From: Chytridium lagenaria
Lineage: Eukaryota > Chytridiomycota > Chytridiomycetes > Chytridiales > Chytridiaceae
Direction of reading: 5' to 3'
Assembly: GCA_025449115.1 (NCBI GenBank)
Contig: JAHLKC010000157.1
Coordinates: 21,965 to 85,964, forward strand
Length of the DNA stretch: 64,000 bases
Shown one piece after another: positions 1 to 12,708 of the stretch. Under the pieces are notes generated by a model. That model did not search any database and was not told the DNA's origin. It saw only the letters and a list, made by a program, of their open reading frames with translations. Within the stretch, counting starts at the first letter, position 1; each line of letters begins with the position of its first letter. The translations under genes were made by a program, and so were the position numbers.

Positions 1-1037
1 AAGTACCCTTACTCTTAAGTATGGAAGAAGACGAGAACGCATTACGAAAGTCAATTGAAAGTGGCGATTCCGATATGGGTACTGGAAACTTTAAGTGCCG
101 TCTTAACTTTTGCGTTCAGTCTTTACAGTTTTGTTGCACTTAAAAAGAAAACATCCTATCGCGGAATTTTTCCGACTGCTTCACGGAAAGTCTCTTGCGA
201 TCGCTCTGTTGGAAAAGTTCGCGAAGGAACATGACGTTCAATTATTAAAAGATTTCTACTATCAAGATGATCGTCGTGTTGATAGGGCGAATGTGGTACT
301 TTTGGAAAACTTCGAGCAAACGGTGAATAATCTCTCAACCTTAATAATGCTAAAAGATAATAGCAATTGCCAGGAAAGCTCACGAAACTTCGCGAGTCTC
401 AGAAAATATATTCTGAGGAAAAAGAAAAGGATTTTGAAGCCAAAGTGAGCATCCATAATTCTTTAAACGTATTTGGCTAACGTACATTGCAGTCCGTTGA
501 TGATCAAGTTAAGCTTTTGCAAGCTCAGTCTACTCTTGAACGCGAAATTGGACAAAGCTTTATAAACCTAACCGTAACAGAAACGGTTTTGAAATGTTTG
601 GAGCTCGGGCATTTTAATCGAGCAGCGAAGATGAAGTCCGACTTTAAAGTTCCTGAGAAAAGGTTTAACTGGCTCAAGCTTCGTGCGATAGTGCAACAGG
701 TAAGCGGTTTAATTTTATACTTATTGCTTACTTATGTAGAAAAATTGGGAGGGTCTGGAAAAGGTTGTATTATTCTTTATTGGACTTCTTCTCACATTAT
801 TGAAGTTCTGGAAGGCAAACTTAAAAATCATCCCAGCCATTCATATAGCGGATTTCCTTATACAAGTGAATGAGATAGAGCAGGCAAAGGTAATTTCATA
901 TTCACGTTTGTAAATTTTAAATCAATTTTATTCGGCGTTCAAAGATTTTGGCCGACAGCCTGGTTAAAACTCCTGCAACAGCCGCGGACGGAAACGCCAT
1001 CTTGAATAGGATATCGGGTAGAAGAATACAGAGATAA
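1..1037 (+). CDS. VPS16: VPS16 C-terminal part (HOPS/CORVET core subunit), 5'-truncated by the window
   Basis: Vps16 is a core subunit of the HOPS and CORVET tethering complexes, acting in endosome and vacuole fusion. The frame enters at base 3 (VPLLLSMEEDENALRKSIES). Removing a short intron ending near 109 joins GDSDM to VFTVLLHLK, followed by the family hallmark DFYYQDD near 255-275. Further exons give KLLQAQSTLERE, then FKVPEKRFNWLKLRA (about 640-690), the Vps16_C motif where human has FRIPDKRLWWLKLTA. After introns beginning near 699 and 891 the protein ends ILADSLVKTPATAADGNAIL...QR with TAA at 1035-1037. The final exons fit the family weakly. The N-terminal half lies outside the window. 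The stop is 33 bp from the stop of the convergent TRA2-like gene. The identification rests on recalled family motifs. Confidence 0.87.
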
Positions 1038-1070
1038 AGTCCGTCGCAGTTGGCTTGTGCGGTTAATCCT

Positions 1071-1882
1071 TCATCTCCTGTCGTAATCCCTTCGCCTATC
1101 ATCATACCGGTCGCGATCTCGCCTATCGTAACGGCGGTCATCATTACGGTCACGGTCACGACCGTCATAACGATCGCGCCTATCGTATCTGTCGCCACGC
1201 CTATCATCATATCTATCAACAAAACGGTCTATTTGCTGCGTTAGTACGGAATTTAATAAATAAATATGCCTTCGCGCTTGGGCGGTCCATGATATTTCCC
1301 AGGTGTGGGGTTACGTGCTCCTGCTCGTTTAGCCTTACGAAATTAGAAAACCTTCGTACGAAGTGTAAGGTACCTTTTCAACCTTTATGGGACGCCCATC
1401 AACTTCTGCACCATTCATCCCGTCAACCGCCGCGTTAGCGCTGTCCAGTTCATAAAAGCTGACAAAACCAAACTTTCGAGATTCTTTGGTGTGTGGGTCA
1501 TACCTAAGTGCGCATAGGTTAACCATCGCCAAATTGGAACCCTACATAATTGAGCACTTCTCTACCTATCAAAATGTTAGCGAGAGAATGCCGTCGGCCC
1601 AACTTTTCCAAACTTTGCAAATCGGTCTTCAAGATCTTCATCTCGGGTGCGCGAACTCAGTCCAGACACAAACAAGTTTGTGCCTGGGTTTTGCGAACCA
1701 TCATCTCTGCTGCATTTTTAGCAATCACCCGCCATGTATTCTAACTTTTGTTCACGCCTGGGAGACCTGGAGTCGCTTCTATCACTATATCTCCTTTCTC
1801 GTTCTCGTTCTCTGTCTCTGTCGGGGCTCCTTGATGCACTCCTGCGACTCTCTCTCTCAACGTCTCCACTCTCCGACACCAT
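1071..1882 (-). CDS. TRA2-like SR splicing factor (RS domain, one RRM, Arg/Asp-rich tail)
   Basis: This encodes a transformer-2-type SR protein, an RNA-binding splicing regulator. It starts MVSESGDVERESRRSAS at 1882 and runs into an RS-rich N-terminus (SRSPDRDRERERERR). After an intron comes the RRM: NPGTNLFVSGLSSRTRDEDL carries RNP2 (LFVSGL), and the next exon carries RNP1 in ESRKFGFVSF, ending GRPIKVEK (about 1370-1500). A linker exon reads RNPTPGKYHGPPKRE, close to the TPTPG linker of animal TRA2. The last exon is an RYDDRR/RDRDRY-rich tail ending YDRR, with the stop at 1071-1073. The opposite-strand valine/isoleucine-rich frame here is a shadow of the RD repeats. The last intron looks like GC-AG. 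The start codon lies 19 bp from the divergent MIOS start. Confidence 0.85.
1229..1269 (-). other. Putative GC-AG intron of the TRA2-like gene
   Basis: On the minus strand the exon ends ...CGCGAAG and the intron begins GCATAT. It contains TACTAAC, a perfect yeast-type branch site, and ends AAATAG (41 nt). Splicing here joins PPKRE to DRFVDRYDDRR in frame. No GT donor in the vicinity keeps both flanking exons in frame. Confidence 0.65.
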
Positions 1883-1901
1883 CTCGAACAAAAAAAAATT
1901 T
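1883..1901. promoter_or_regulatory. 19-bp gap between divergent TRA2-like and MIOS start codons
   Basis: The two predicted ATGs are back to back with only 19 bases between them, including a run of A on the plus strand. Core promoter elements for each gene must lie inside the other gene's 5' coding region, or the true starts lie further apart. Confidence 0.5.
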
Positions 1902-4890
1902 ATGGCACCCACTCTGTTATGGCATCCAAAGAGGGACAAGCATGCTCCCTCTCCTTTATCAAATACGTTTCTGTTGGGTGGTCTTGGAGATCTCAACATA
2001 TGCGAGAGTCGAATGAAGGCAAGGAATTCGTACATGCTCACATTGCCAACAGTGTACTCTCTAGAATGGGACAAACAACTTTAAGGTTCTTTCGACTATT
2101 CCTGAAACGGCCCCTATGCGAGTTAGTATCCGCTTTTTCTTCATGTTTTTTAAAACTATCAATACATCTATATTTACCTTATTCGTATCTTAAGTGCTTT
2201 GATTGGTCACCGGAGTATACTCCGAACGATACATCCTTGTTGGCAGTCGGATATGCCACCGGCAGGACTTCTCTATTCAAGTTCTCCTATGGTGAAAAGG
2301 ACACTATGCACGCCGGAGTTCAAGCTATCACCGATTTATTACCAAGGTGGTTTTTGTGTGATTATTACAGTCGCTTATAAAACCAGACACGCCCGCGCTT
2401 GTAACGTGATCTCCTTTTCTCCAGGATCTTCGCGAATGCTTTTGTCTGGGTTAGATAAAGTCAGGTGAGGCTCTCATACTATACTTTATACAGCAACTTA
2501 CAAAGGTAGAAATGACTATTCTCTGCTCGTATACAACCTCAACTCTACTGTCTCGTCAACGATGTTTAATCAAACGAGAGATGTTGTAAATGAAGCTAGG
2601 CCACCCATCGCATTTCAGTCAGGCTTTTCAGAAGTCGTTTCTTCTGCGGCCTGGTTTCCCGATGAAGGGATTAGCGTAGTTTCCGGAATGGGACTAAAGT
2701 GGATTCGAATTTTTGACCTCAGGAAAGATACTTCTTCAACATCAAGTACTGTGATAGCCACAAAATCTGTTTACGGACTTGCAATTGATCCGTTCAACCC
2801 GATCTTTTTCGCTTCTTATTACGATAACGTGGTCTCAATATGGGACAAAAGAAAGACTGCAGAGCCAGTTCTCAGTTTGGATTGTGCCTTTCGATATGGT
2901 GTTAACGATTTATCGTGGTGTCCAGCAAAACCAGGCTTGCTTTGCGCTATTGGTCGAGAAGCAGCCTCCATACAGCTGTTTAATGTTCGCTATGGTATTC
3001 AACAATCGAATGAGATAGGCGTAAATGAAAACGGTATTCGGAACGAAAACGACGCGCATGACCACAATACACCGATACTCTGGCAATCCAAAAATGTGGA
3101 CGTGCCATTTAATACAGTCGTCGCATGCGATTGGGCCCCGACTTCTATATCTTCCAACAAATTCAGTGTTCTTGTCTGCTCATCGAAAGATAATTTAGGC
3201 TTTATAGAATTCAACATCTCGCTCTCTCTCAGTTACGGCTTTATGGATGATCTCTCCGTTGCAAGAGACGGCGATGTAGCCTCGTTTGAGCCTCCAGATA
3301 CCATATGTCCTGTTATCTACAACAGAGCGTTGAAGGGGTACCTATTTGATGTACGTTATAACCTTTGATATATTCTCAATTGTTTAGCCTGAAAAAAATC
3401 AAGATATCGTGAAAGACGAATTAGACCTTGCGATGTTTTGGGAATATATGCGCTACTTAAGTCCATGCGTTGATGAAGGCAGATGCAAATTTGACAATGT
3501 CGACTACGCTTTGCTAGGAATCGATGGTATCGTTACTGGTTTGAGAAACAGCAAAGTCAAATCAAAGAGAATTTTATGCGGACCTTCCGGGCTGTTATCG
3601 TTTTATCAGCATTCATTCCGACAGATTGGCCTTCGCACTTTAGGAATACTATTGGAGGATATCCCTTCTTCAATGCTATGCAGTGACGAAAGAGGTTCTC
3701 TAGAAGCCCTGATCTCCAGGTACTTTTACCCATGCATATTAAGGCTTTGATGATTTATTGATTTTTGTAGGTATATACAACTCGATCAACATGAAACCGC
3801 AGCTGGATTTGCATTTTTTTTTGAGGGTAATATTCAAAAAGCCGTCCAAATTCTATTAGAAAGCAAAAGTACTGCCCACATCTTTGTATAAAGGCTAATC
3901 ATATATAGGTGACAATTTAAAGCTTGCTGGTGTTGCCATAGCTGGCTATAATGGCATGGAAAGCAATCCTTCTTTGTTGAACGTTTTAAAGGATCTTACT
4001 GGTGCCATCGATAATCCTTTTATTGTCGCCATATTCACTCTCTTGCTGACTAGGAATTGGAGCACAGTGGTTCAAACGAAAGGGCTTAGTCTTCGTGAAA
4101 CTACCGCCATCGCATTGAGATTTTTTGATGATGATCTCCTGGAGGATTTTGTTTCCGTAGCAACAGAGGATTTGGTTCAGACCGGAATTATACAGGGACT
4201 TTTGATGACGGGCTTTACGGAGCGGGGTCTTCGACTGCTCAGCGAATATGTCGATCGTACTGCTGACGTTCAGACTGCGGCACTTCTGCCAACTAAATTC
4301 TTCAAGTCGGATTATATATGTGATGCATGGGTCCAAGAGTGAGTGTTTAATAATAATTTTCGCTTATACTCTCAGATATCGTGAAATTCTAGATCGGTTG
4401 CAATTATATGAGGCACGAGCAAAATATGATATTGAACGGAACTCTGGATTTAGAGATAACAAATTTGGATTATATTGCCCGCCTCCAGTTTTGATCAGAT
4501 GCAATTTCTGTGGTCACTCCGTGTCTTTGTCTTTCAGCAAGCGTTCGACTCTCAAGCCGGGATCGGGATCGAGTAGCGGCTGCCCGCAATGCAGAAAGCC
4601 CTTGCCTAGATGCAGTCTTTGCCTGGGATCGATGGGAACTCTACCTGACTCTAGCAATTCTTCAGAAATCACAGCAGAAGGTTGTGCCGTTTTACTTCGT
4701 CGCTTTATTCCCTACGTGTGACTTTGACTTTAATACTTTATTTTTCTTCTAAGCATCACCGTTTGACCGCTGGTTTACATGGTGCCAGCAGTGCCGACAC
4801 GGAGGACACGCAAGTCATTTAACTCAATGGTTTGAGAAGAACAAATCATGCCCAGTTGTCGGGTGTTCTTGTACATGTTTGATAAATTAA
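1902..4890 (+). CDS. MIOS/SEA4, WD40 and C-terminal zinc-domain subunit of the SEACAT/GATOR2 complex
   Basis: MIOS (yeast Sea4) is a subunit of SEACAT/GATOR2, which controls TORC1 signalling at the vacuole. The N-terminal WD40 region includes LLAVGYATGRTSLFKF (about 2240-2290), TRHARACNVISFSPG, LLSGLDKVR (2440-2468) and VVSGMGLKWIRIFDLRK. These match human LLAVGQANGRVVL, ARQCNTLAWNP and LAAGLDKHR in order. The middle part (3410-4340) is alpha-solenoid-like. The C-terminus has IRCNFCGHSVSLSFS, CPQCRKPLPRCSLC, then after an intron FDRWFTWCQQCRHGGHASHL and CPVVGCSCTC, the Cys/His-rich RING-like domain of the family. Stop TAA at 4888-4890. At least seven short introns are needed. Calpain-7 converges on it with 27 bp between the stop codons. 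The N-terminal 80 residues are the least certain part. Confidence 0.85.
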
Positions 4891-4917
4891 ACTTCTTCAT
4901 ATATATATCTTATCGCA

Positions 4918-7900
4918 TTACTCAATCGTTACTTTGAAATTCCTGCTTGAGCGTATTACTAGCTTGAAAGGCACGTTATCTTTGTCCGCTTGAATATTCC
5001 ACTGAACAAACAGGCGGGGCGGACAACGCGACTGTATGGAAACGAAACAACTGCCTTTTTTTTGCGGGCCAGATGTCCATGCTTCCGAAACCGTGTCCGA
5101 GTCATATCTTAGCATTCAGTATTAAAAATGGATTTTTTCTAGTACTAACCTCAGCTGTAAGGAAGTCAACGCAGAACTGTCATTTCGAGTCTCCAAAGAG
5201 ACACCCAGTGAGCTTGATGGGTCGGTGGTGGAGAAAGAAAGACGGATGTGATCACTTTCAGCTCGCAAGTCTTTTAGAAAAAAAGTGGATACAGTTTGAT
5301 TCGCACTCCATGTTCCCTTGATCTGGACATGTTTATATATTCCGTCAGAGGAAGACGGCTGTGAAGGAAAAAAAGACTTACGATTTTTTCATAACCAAAC
5401 ATCTTTGGTAACGGCCCCAGCAGAAACGGTGAAGTGGCATACACTCTTAGAGTAAATGCAAGAGCGCGAGAACGCTGATGTTGGTTGACTATAACGGTGT
5501 ATCTCGACTTCCCAACTTCTGTCACAAAGCTGGCGAGTATATGAGGGCTTACCATTTAGTATTATTTGAGAACATAATGAGTACCTATTCATGAAAACTC
5601 CCTCATAAATGCAAGTATATTGTCCATGAAAGTACACTTCTTTGCAATTCGTTTCTTTGTATATATTTAGGGTAATATAATCCATGTTCTCTTCCTAAGC
5701 GTAGAAGTCAGTGAAGATAATACGAGTTTACCCACCGTACGAAGACTGTGTTTCGATAGCAAAAGCCACACAAGCGAGCCGCCACTCGAGCTATCTATCT
5801 CAACTGGGATAATATTAGTTTCGAATGATTATGAACATGTACGCCCGTATTGAGGATTTTCCGATAAACTGCTGTAGCCGTCGTCGAGATGCTTCAAAGG
5901 CCAGTTTCTTGGGCAACGTCAGAATGTTGAAGTATCGGCAAATGCCGAAAACCATCTCAACAGATAAGTCAATGTGTAAACTTACATGTGCATGACATGG
6001 CGATATCTAAAGAGCTCAGGGTTCCTTAGAGAATCAGGGTAAATGCATGTAGCAGGCTACAAACCAATTGATATGAATCGAATCAAAATAACTGCAAATT
6101 GATTCGTAATTGATCCAGAAGATACCTTCGTTATTAGCTCATCCGCCGTAATTGTCTCATACCGTCATCCACCTGCAGCGCACAATGGTGATCAAAGTTG
6201 AGTTCCTCTTTCAACTTATCCGACCAATTGAGATGGTCCGACGGAGAAAACGCGCCTACAATGAATAATTGTAAGCCGTGAAGTAAAAGAAAAAGAATGA
6301 ATAAAATTTCGACAACCTCGCCATCGTTTGTGATTCCATGGATTCTTCATCTTAATTGATTAGTTCAGGTTCTTGTCGTTTGGCATACCTGAAGTAGCCT
6401 AAGACCACACACTTCTTTTACTTCGAGAACTGAACAATTAAAAGGATAGTAAAAATAAAACTAAACCTGCATACGCATGTGTTGGCACTAGACCAAGGTC
6501 AGAGGAAAGTTCTTGCGTCATAGCCCCCTAAAAATATTCAGAGACAGAACAGGAACAAAAAATTACAGTAGCAACTGTTATAAGACCGTCTCCGTGTTTA
6601 TGGCCCTCTAGCATACGAATCCACTGCAAGTCTCGATCGAATTGAGGCCTAAAGGTTAGAATTGCCATTATAAACTGGAGTACTCATGAATAAATATATA
6701 CTCTGGAATCCACCCTGTCAAGGCTTCATCTCTTAGAATTGTTGGCGTAGGTTAGCTTACTATGTAAATCTATCCCTGAATTCCTATGTACATTATATGG
6801 TAATTGTTAATGGCTTAGCCACAGGATTTTATGAGACAGGAATAGAAGCGTGTGGTTGAAATGTGGACAGGAGAGGAAAAACAAACTTACGATCCCGGGA
6901 ATGCATATCCTCCCATGAGTTTCATGTAAGCCTTTTCTATAATACTTGGCCACAATTCGTTCATATTACTTGAATAAGTACACATTAACGTCCCTAAAAA
7001 ATATTAATACTTAAAACGATGATTTTCGAATTTAATAAGTCACCTTCTTTGCTTATTGGGAAGAAATCATCGATCACTGAAAAACGTTTACTTGCGGTCA
7101 TTATGTGCATCTCTCTCACCTATCTACAATGTAAATTCAAATATTTCATGCATCAAACCTTCCGATGAATTCCATTAAAGTGAAGTTTTACAACGTACTT
7201 TCCGAAGGGATTGTATATGGGAACCCCGTTCTTATCTTGTGGAAATATGCAATTTGTGATAAGCTGCTTTTTAAACCGAAGCTCATAAGCAGCGCTAACG
7301 CAAAGCGATGCCACAAATGAGCAGTCAGTCACAACATCCTACAATGCCATCAGATACGCTATTCAGCTAGTCCTTGTGAATCCAACCTGACAGATATTAT
7401 TACAGGAGATAACGCGAACGACACGTGGCGACTTCATAAATTCATGGGGTCTTTTCCAACCACCAAAGTTAGTCAATTGTTTCGGCGAAAGCTCGAGTTT
7501 CCCGTCTTGATCCATATATGTCTCTTTTGCCCAAAAGTTTTCTTTTAAATCGATACTGAGCCATGGAACGTATGTCTTCTCGTTGATTGTGGAAGAAAGT
7601 TTAAGAATTTGGACCTCTTTGGCCGTTAAACCCTCCATTATGCCTGATGTTCGCCCTTGATAGTTCTCCTTCTCCACTCCGGAATATACTTGAAGCTCGT
7701 CTACTCGCTTAAGTGCATCATCAATTCTCCGTAATATTTGCAACCTAAGGTATGGCGTAATACCTTTTTCTGTTAAAAACATTGGAGATTTTGTTACCCA
7801 TAAAAAGTAGTGAGTCAAGACGAAAGATTGCTTCCTGATAGTATGTGACTGCAAGCTCAAAGAATGACTTGCTATCATTTCTGACGGCTTGAGCTAACAG

Positions 7901-8338
7901 AAACTGGAACTAGGGTTATCAAAGAAAGCTAATATAATCCAACACAAATGTTTGATAGAGAAGACTCGAGTGAATTTTTGGCCCCCGAACGAAGCTCTGA
8001 CTTTTCCTTCTTCAGGGTCTCTGCTCTTTCTCGGTATGCAAGTCCTTTTTTTTGTAAATGTATTTGTTTGTCTGTATCTTTCTCGGCTATTATAATCGTT
8101 TGATGCCCGAATCAAAAGTTATTGACTAACCTCGGCCGATAATCTCCATCACCTCATAAGATAATCAGCAAGTGAGAGTATGTCTATCACCAACCTTTGA
8201 TAGTTCAAAATAAAACACCATAGCCATGTCAAGGTCTCCTTTGACATCTGCCTCAGCGGCTTGGTTCTGCAAGGCATTATGATGACGAACATAACTAAAA
8301 CAAACCGCCTGTTCAAGTCGACCGGAAGAAATGGCAAC
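4918..8338 (-). CDS. Calpain-7 / PalB (Rim13)-type cysteine protease with MIT domains
   Basis: This is a MIT-domain calpain. In fungi PalB/Rim13 processes the PacC/Rim101 transcription factor in ESCRT-linked ambient-pH signalling; in animals it is CAPN7. MIT-like segments come first: [16 protein letters not shown]...[11 protein letters not shown], then [20 protein letters not shown] (8340-7790). The protease domain begins [13 protein letters not shown] and [18 protein letters not shown]. The full triad is visible: Cys in [11 protein letters not shown] (codon 7321-7323), His in GLVPTHAYA (6477-6479) and Asn in KNPWNHKRW (6342-6344). The C2-like tail carries [21 protein letters not shown] (5530-5440) and ends [16 protein letters not shown], stop at 4918. 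The start is unclear: the first exon frame has no ATG before its MIT helix, so a small upstream exon is likely. All exons from 7190 to 5100 are small. Confidence 0.87.
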
Positions 8339-8340
8339 TG

Positions 8341-8799
8341 TTAGCGTATGGTTTCATCCTGGAAGAGAATCACCAGCATTTCCACATCTGCAAGACATTG
8401 CTCCATTTTGTTCAAAAGATCTAACTGTTCATGTTCAAAAGTTTCTTACAGTATATACACTTTATTTACAACAGTGTCCAATTTAAATGTGGTTTTCTTT
8501 CTACTCACGACCACCACGATCAGCGCATTAAGCTATACAGTGGAACGTATCAGTCTCACTACTAGTTTGACTAAGCCTCTATTACCTAGCTGTTTCGTGA
8601 AGAAATCCAGTTTAGCATTTTCCGCTCGCAACTCTTCAAGTTTCCCTTCAATCTTTTCTTTCTCGTTGACCATCAAGTCGATCTTTTTGCGAAGGGATTG
8701 GACTTCCTCCTTTGTTGTTTTCTGCTCAGACTCCAAATTTGACATCTCTGACTCTTGAGATTCGAATTGGTCCTTTAATTGAAGCGTGATGTTGGTCAT
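8341..8799 (-). CDS. Coiled-coil protein, function not recognised
   Basis: The frame starts MTNITLQLKDQFESQ at 8799, though an open extension reaches about 8868, and continues as charged heptad-rich sequence (SEQKTTKEEVQSLRKKIDLM, EKIEGKLEELRAENAKL). The exon ends FFTKQLGN with a GTAATA donor near 8565. A second exon after about 150 bp reads FEHEQLDLLNKMEQCLADVE and ends FQDETIR, TAA at 8341-8343. Strong Glu/Lys/Leu periodicity indicates a long alpha-helical coiled coil. I do not recognise the family. It lies directly upstream of the calpain-7 gene on the same strand with almost no spacer, so I considered whether both are one gene; the in-frame TAA argues against it. The N-terminal exon may be incomplete. 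Confidence 0.5.
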
Positions 8800-8956
8800 C
8801 CGTTCCAATTCTTTCTCGGGCGGCCCCTTGTGCGCTCCGTCAGAGTTGCTATGTTTGTCGCAAAACGACGGGTCTTATCCAGCATCGACCCATCAACCAT
8901 TTCCGCTTGCTCACAAACAAGTTGTGAATCGAATTTCAAATCTTACAAATTTCGAC

Positions 8957-10754
<1,798 letters not shown>

Positions 10755-10862
10755 GTTTTCTGACTTGTGCCACGAAGACTGAAATCGTACGATACACATT
10801 TTAATAAAACGTGCATGTGTTGAATTGTCAGTGCTGTGAACTTACTTCCTTTCGATTACAAG

Positions 10863-12094
10863 ATGGCCATCGAGAAGGAGGTGACGCTTTTCTTCAGCAT
10901 CCAGCATCCCAGTCTAATTTGCATCACAGACATGCCTCGTTATTGGAGGATGCGGATTCCTGGGAAGAGTCATTGTCAACCAGCTTTTGGAGTCGGCAAA
11001 GTGGAACGTCCGCATCTTTGACCTACGAAAGACCTTTGACGATGATCGAGTAGAGTTTATGGTCGGAGACATTACAAAACTGGAGGATGTTCTCATGGCA
11101 ACGAAAGGCGTCACTGCCGTTATACATACAGCTTCCCCTCCCCACGGAAGGGGCAAGAACGCCTACATTCAGGTCAACGTAAGTTAACCAAGGACAATAT
11201 CGTCTGAAAACATAAAGTTCAACGGGACGAAGAATGTTATTGACGCATGCAAACAAAATGGCGTCAAAAGCCTTGTGTACACCAGTTCTGCTAGTGTTAT
11301 TTATAACGGCCAAGATTTGATCGATGCAGATGAGACTATCCCTTACTGCGAAGTACATATGGATGCATACAATGAGACCAAGGTATTCACGTACTGGACA
11401 TCTGAAGTATCTAAAATTGTAGGCTATTGGCGAGGAGATGATCTTGAAAGCAAACAGCTCTGGACTTAAAACAGTAGCGCTTCGCCCATCTGGCATTTTC
11501 GGACCAAGGTTTATTGTGTGGTTGCGTTGTGGGCTAATAGCTGTAGAGACATGCAAGGAGCCTCCACGATCATTGATGCTTGTCTTGCAGGGAAGAATAA
11601 AGTTCAGATCGGACTCAATAAGACATTGTTCGATTGGACCTATGTGGATAACATTGCCTACGCTCATATTCTCGCCATGGACAAAATGAAGGCGTCGCCC
11701 TGCCATCGGCGGAGAGGTAGTGCACGGTATTTGCTTTCTACTTACCATAGTTATAGGCGTTCATATCACCAACGACCAACCCGTTTTCTTTTGGGACTTC
11801 GTCAAACTCCTTTGGTTCTACCTTGGATACCAAGACACTCTCAAGTTCGCGCTTCCTCTGACCGTGGCTTTCACTTTAGCATGGATCACCGAAATGTTTG
11901 CTACGATGTTGAGTCCTATTGTCGCGATCCATCCTACATTCACTGTTTTCCGGATAAAGATATTCGCCAACAACCGTTATTTTGATGTATCAAAGGCCAA
12001 AAAACTGCTTGGCTACAAGCCAATTGTGTCTCTTGAAGAAGGAATCGCACGCACGGTTGCCTATTTTGAAGGGGAGCGCAAGAAGAAGGTTTAA
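10863..12094 (+). CDS. ERG26: ERG26-like sterol-4-alpha-carboxylate 3-dehydrogenase (SDR family)
   Basis: This NAD(P)-dependent decarboxylating dehydrogenase acts in ergosterol C-4 demethylation at the ER. The six-codon first exon MAIEKE (10863-10880) is followed by a 49-nt intron and TCLVIGGCGFLGRVI, the Rossmann GGxGxxG motif. Then come VIHTASPP, VYTSSASVIYNG and DAYNETK (catalytic YxxxK-type motif near 11369), VALRPSGIFGP, DWTYVDNIAYAH, and HITNDQPVFFWDF, the ERG26/NSDHL signature. The C-terminus has hydrophobic stretches (FALPLTVAFTLAWI) and ends AKKLLGYKPIVSLEEGIART, stop at 12092-12094. Between DKMKASP and HITND an extra C near 11699 and a missing C near 11762 seem to compensate, giving a short altered peptide in the current frame. 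At least five introns. Confidence 0.88.
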
Positions 12095-12373
12095 GCCTAA
12101 GCGATGTTACTTGAGGGTTGTCTTTTTCTTTAAGATAGAATGGTGGACTTTGGTGCCCAAAACAGGGCTTAGGGAAAGTTCTTCAGTTTGTGCGATTGAA
12201 TTGTTTCCGGGATTCTTTTGATTCCGAGACTGTGTCTTCAGATGTATCTACACATTTAAGTTTAATACAAAGAATCCTCCCTATATCTACCCTTGTCTCA
12301 TCTGTGGTTGTTTGTGGTCTTGACGATGTAAAGGTTGTCTTTGCTCGGACTCCGCCAGAGTTTTGTCGCCTTA

Positions 12374-12680
12374 ATGATGAGTAAAAAAACTATAAACGGT
12401 GGAAACCTTGCGCTATATGGTCTCGGCGAGGTGGATCTTCCATTCTTTAAATTTTCAGCACCTTCTGGAGTATCAAAAAGAACATGGCGGCTTCCCGAAA
12501 GCTATTCCATCAGTTTAAAAGTATCGCTCAATAATTACCATTTTTGTTGCAAAGGTATTGGGCTCAGTTCCTAACGCCTCGGAGAAAGACGCTATGACAT
12601 TGGATCGTAAAGGGGGTAGGCGCTTCCCTAAAGCTATATTTGCTGCCGCGTGCGTGTTTCTCGTATTTTCCCTTTGGTGA
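12374..12680 (+). CDS. Small tail-anchored-like membrane protein with a 34-nt intron (hypothetical)
   Basis: The frame MMSKKTINGGNLALYGLGE runs to 12520. A GT-AG intron of 34 nt (12521-12554) then restores frame into VLGSVPNASEKDAM. The protein ends with a hydrophobic segment, KAIFAAACVFLVFSLW, and TGA at 12678-12680, giving about 90 residues with a single C-terminal membrane helix. I recognise no family. It lies 280 bp after ERG26 on the same strand. The opposite strand also has open sequence after a GTAAGT donor near 12710, so an antisense 3' exon of the Ser-rich gene is a competing explanation. Confidence 0.45.
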
Positions 12681-12708
12681 CTTTAGAGATGCTCAAACAA
12701 CAGCTAAC

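Noticed and set aside
1050..1244. Plus-strand Ile/Val/Thr-rich frame resembling a membrane protein
   Set aside because: It is the complement of the Arg/Asp repeat tail of the TRA2-like gene, which is supported by its RRM and linker exon.
8341..8799. Coiled-coil exons as the N-terminus of calpain-7
   Set aside because: The coiled-coil frame ends in TAA before the MIT exon, and known calpain-7 proteins begin with MIT domains.
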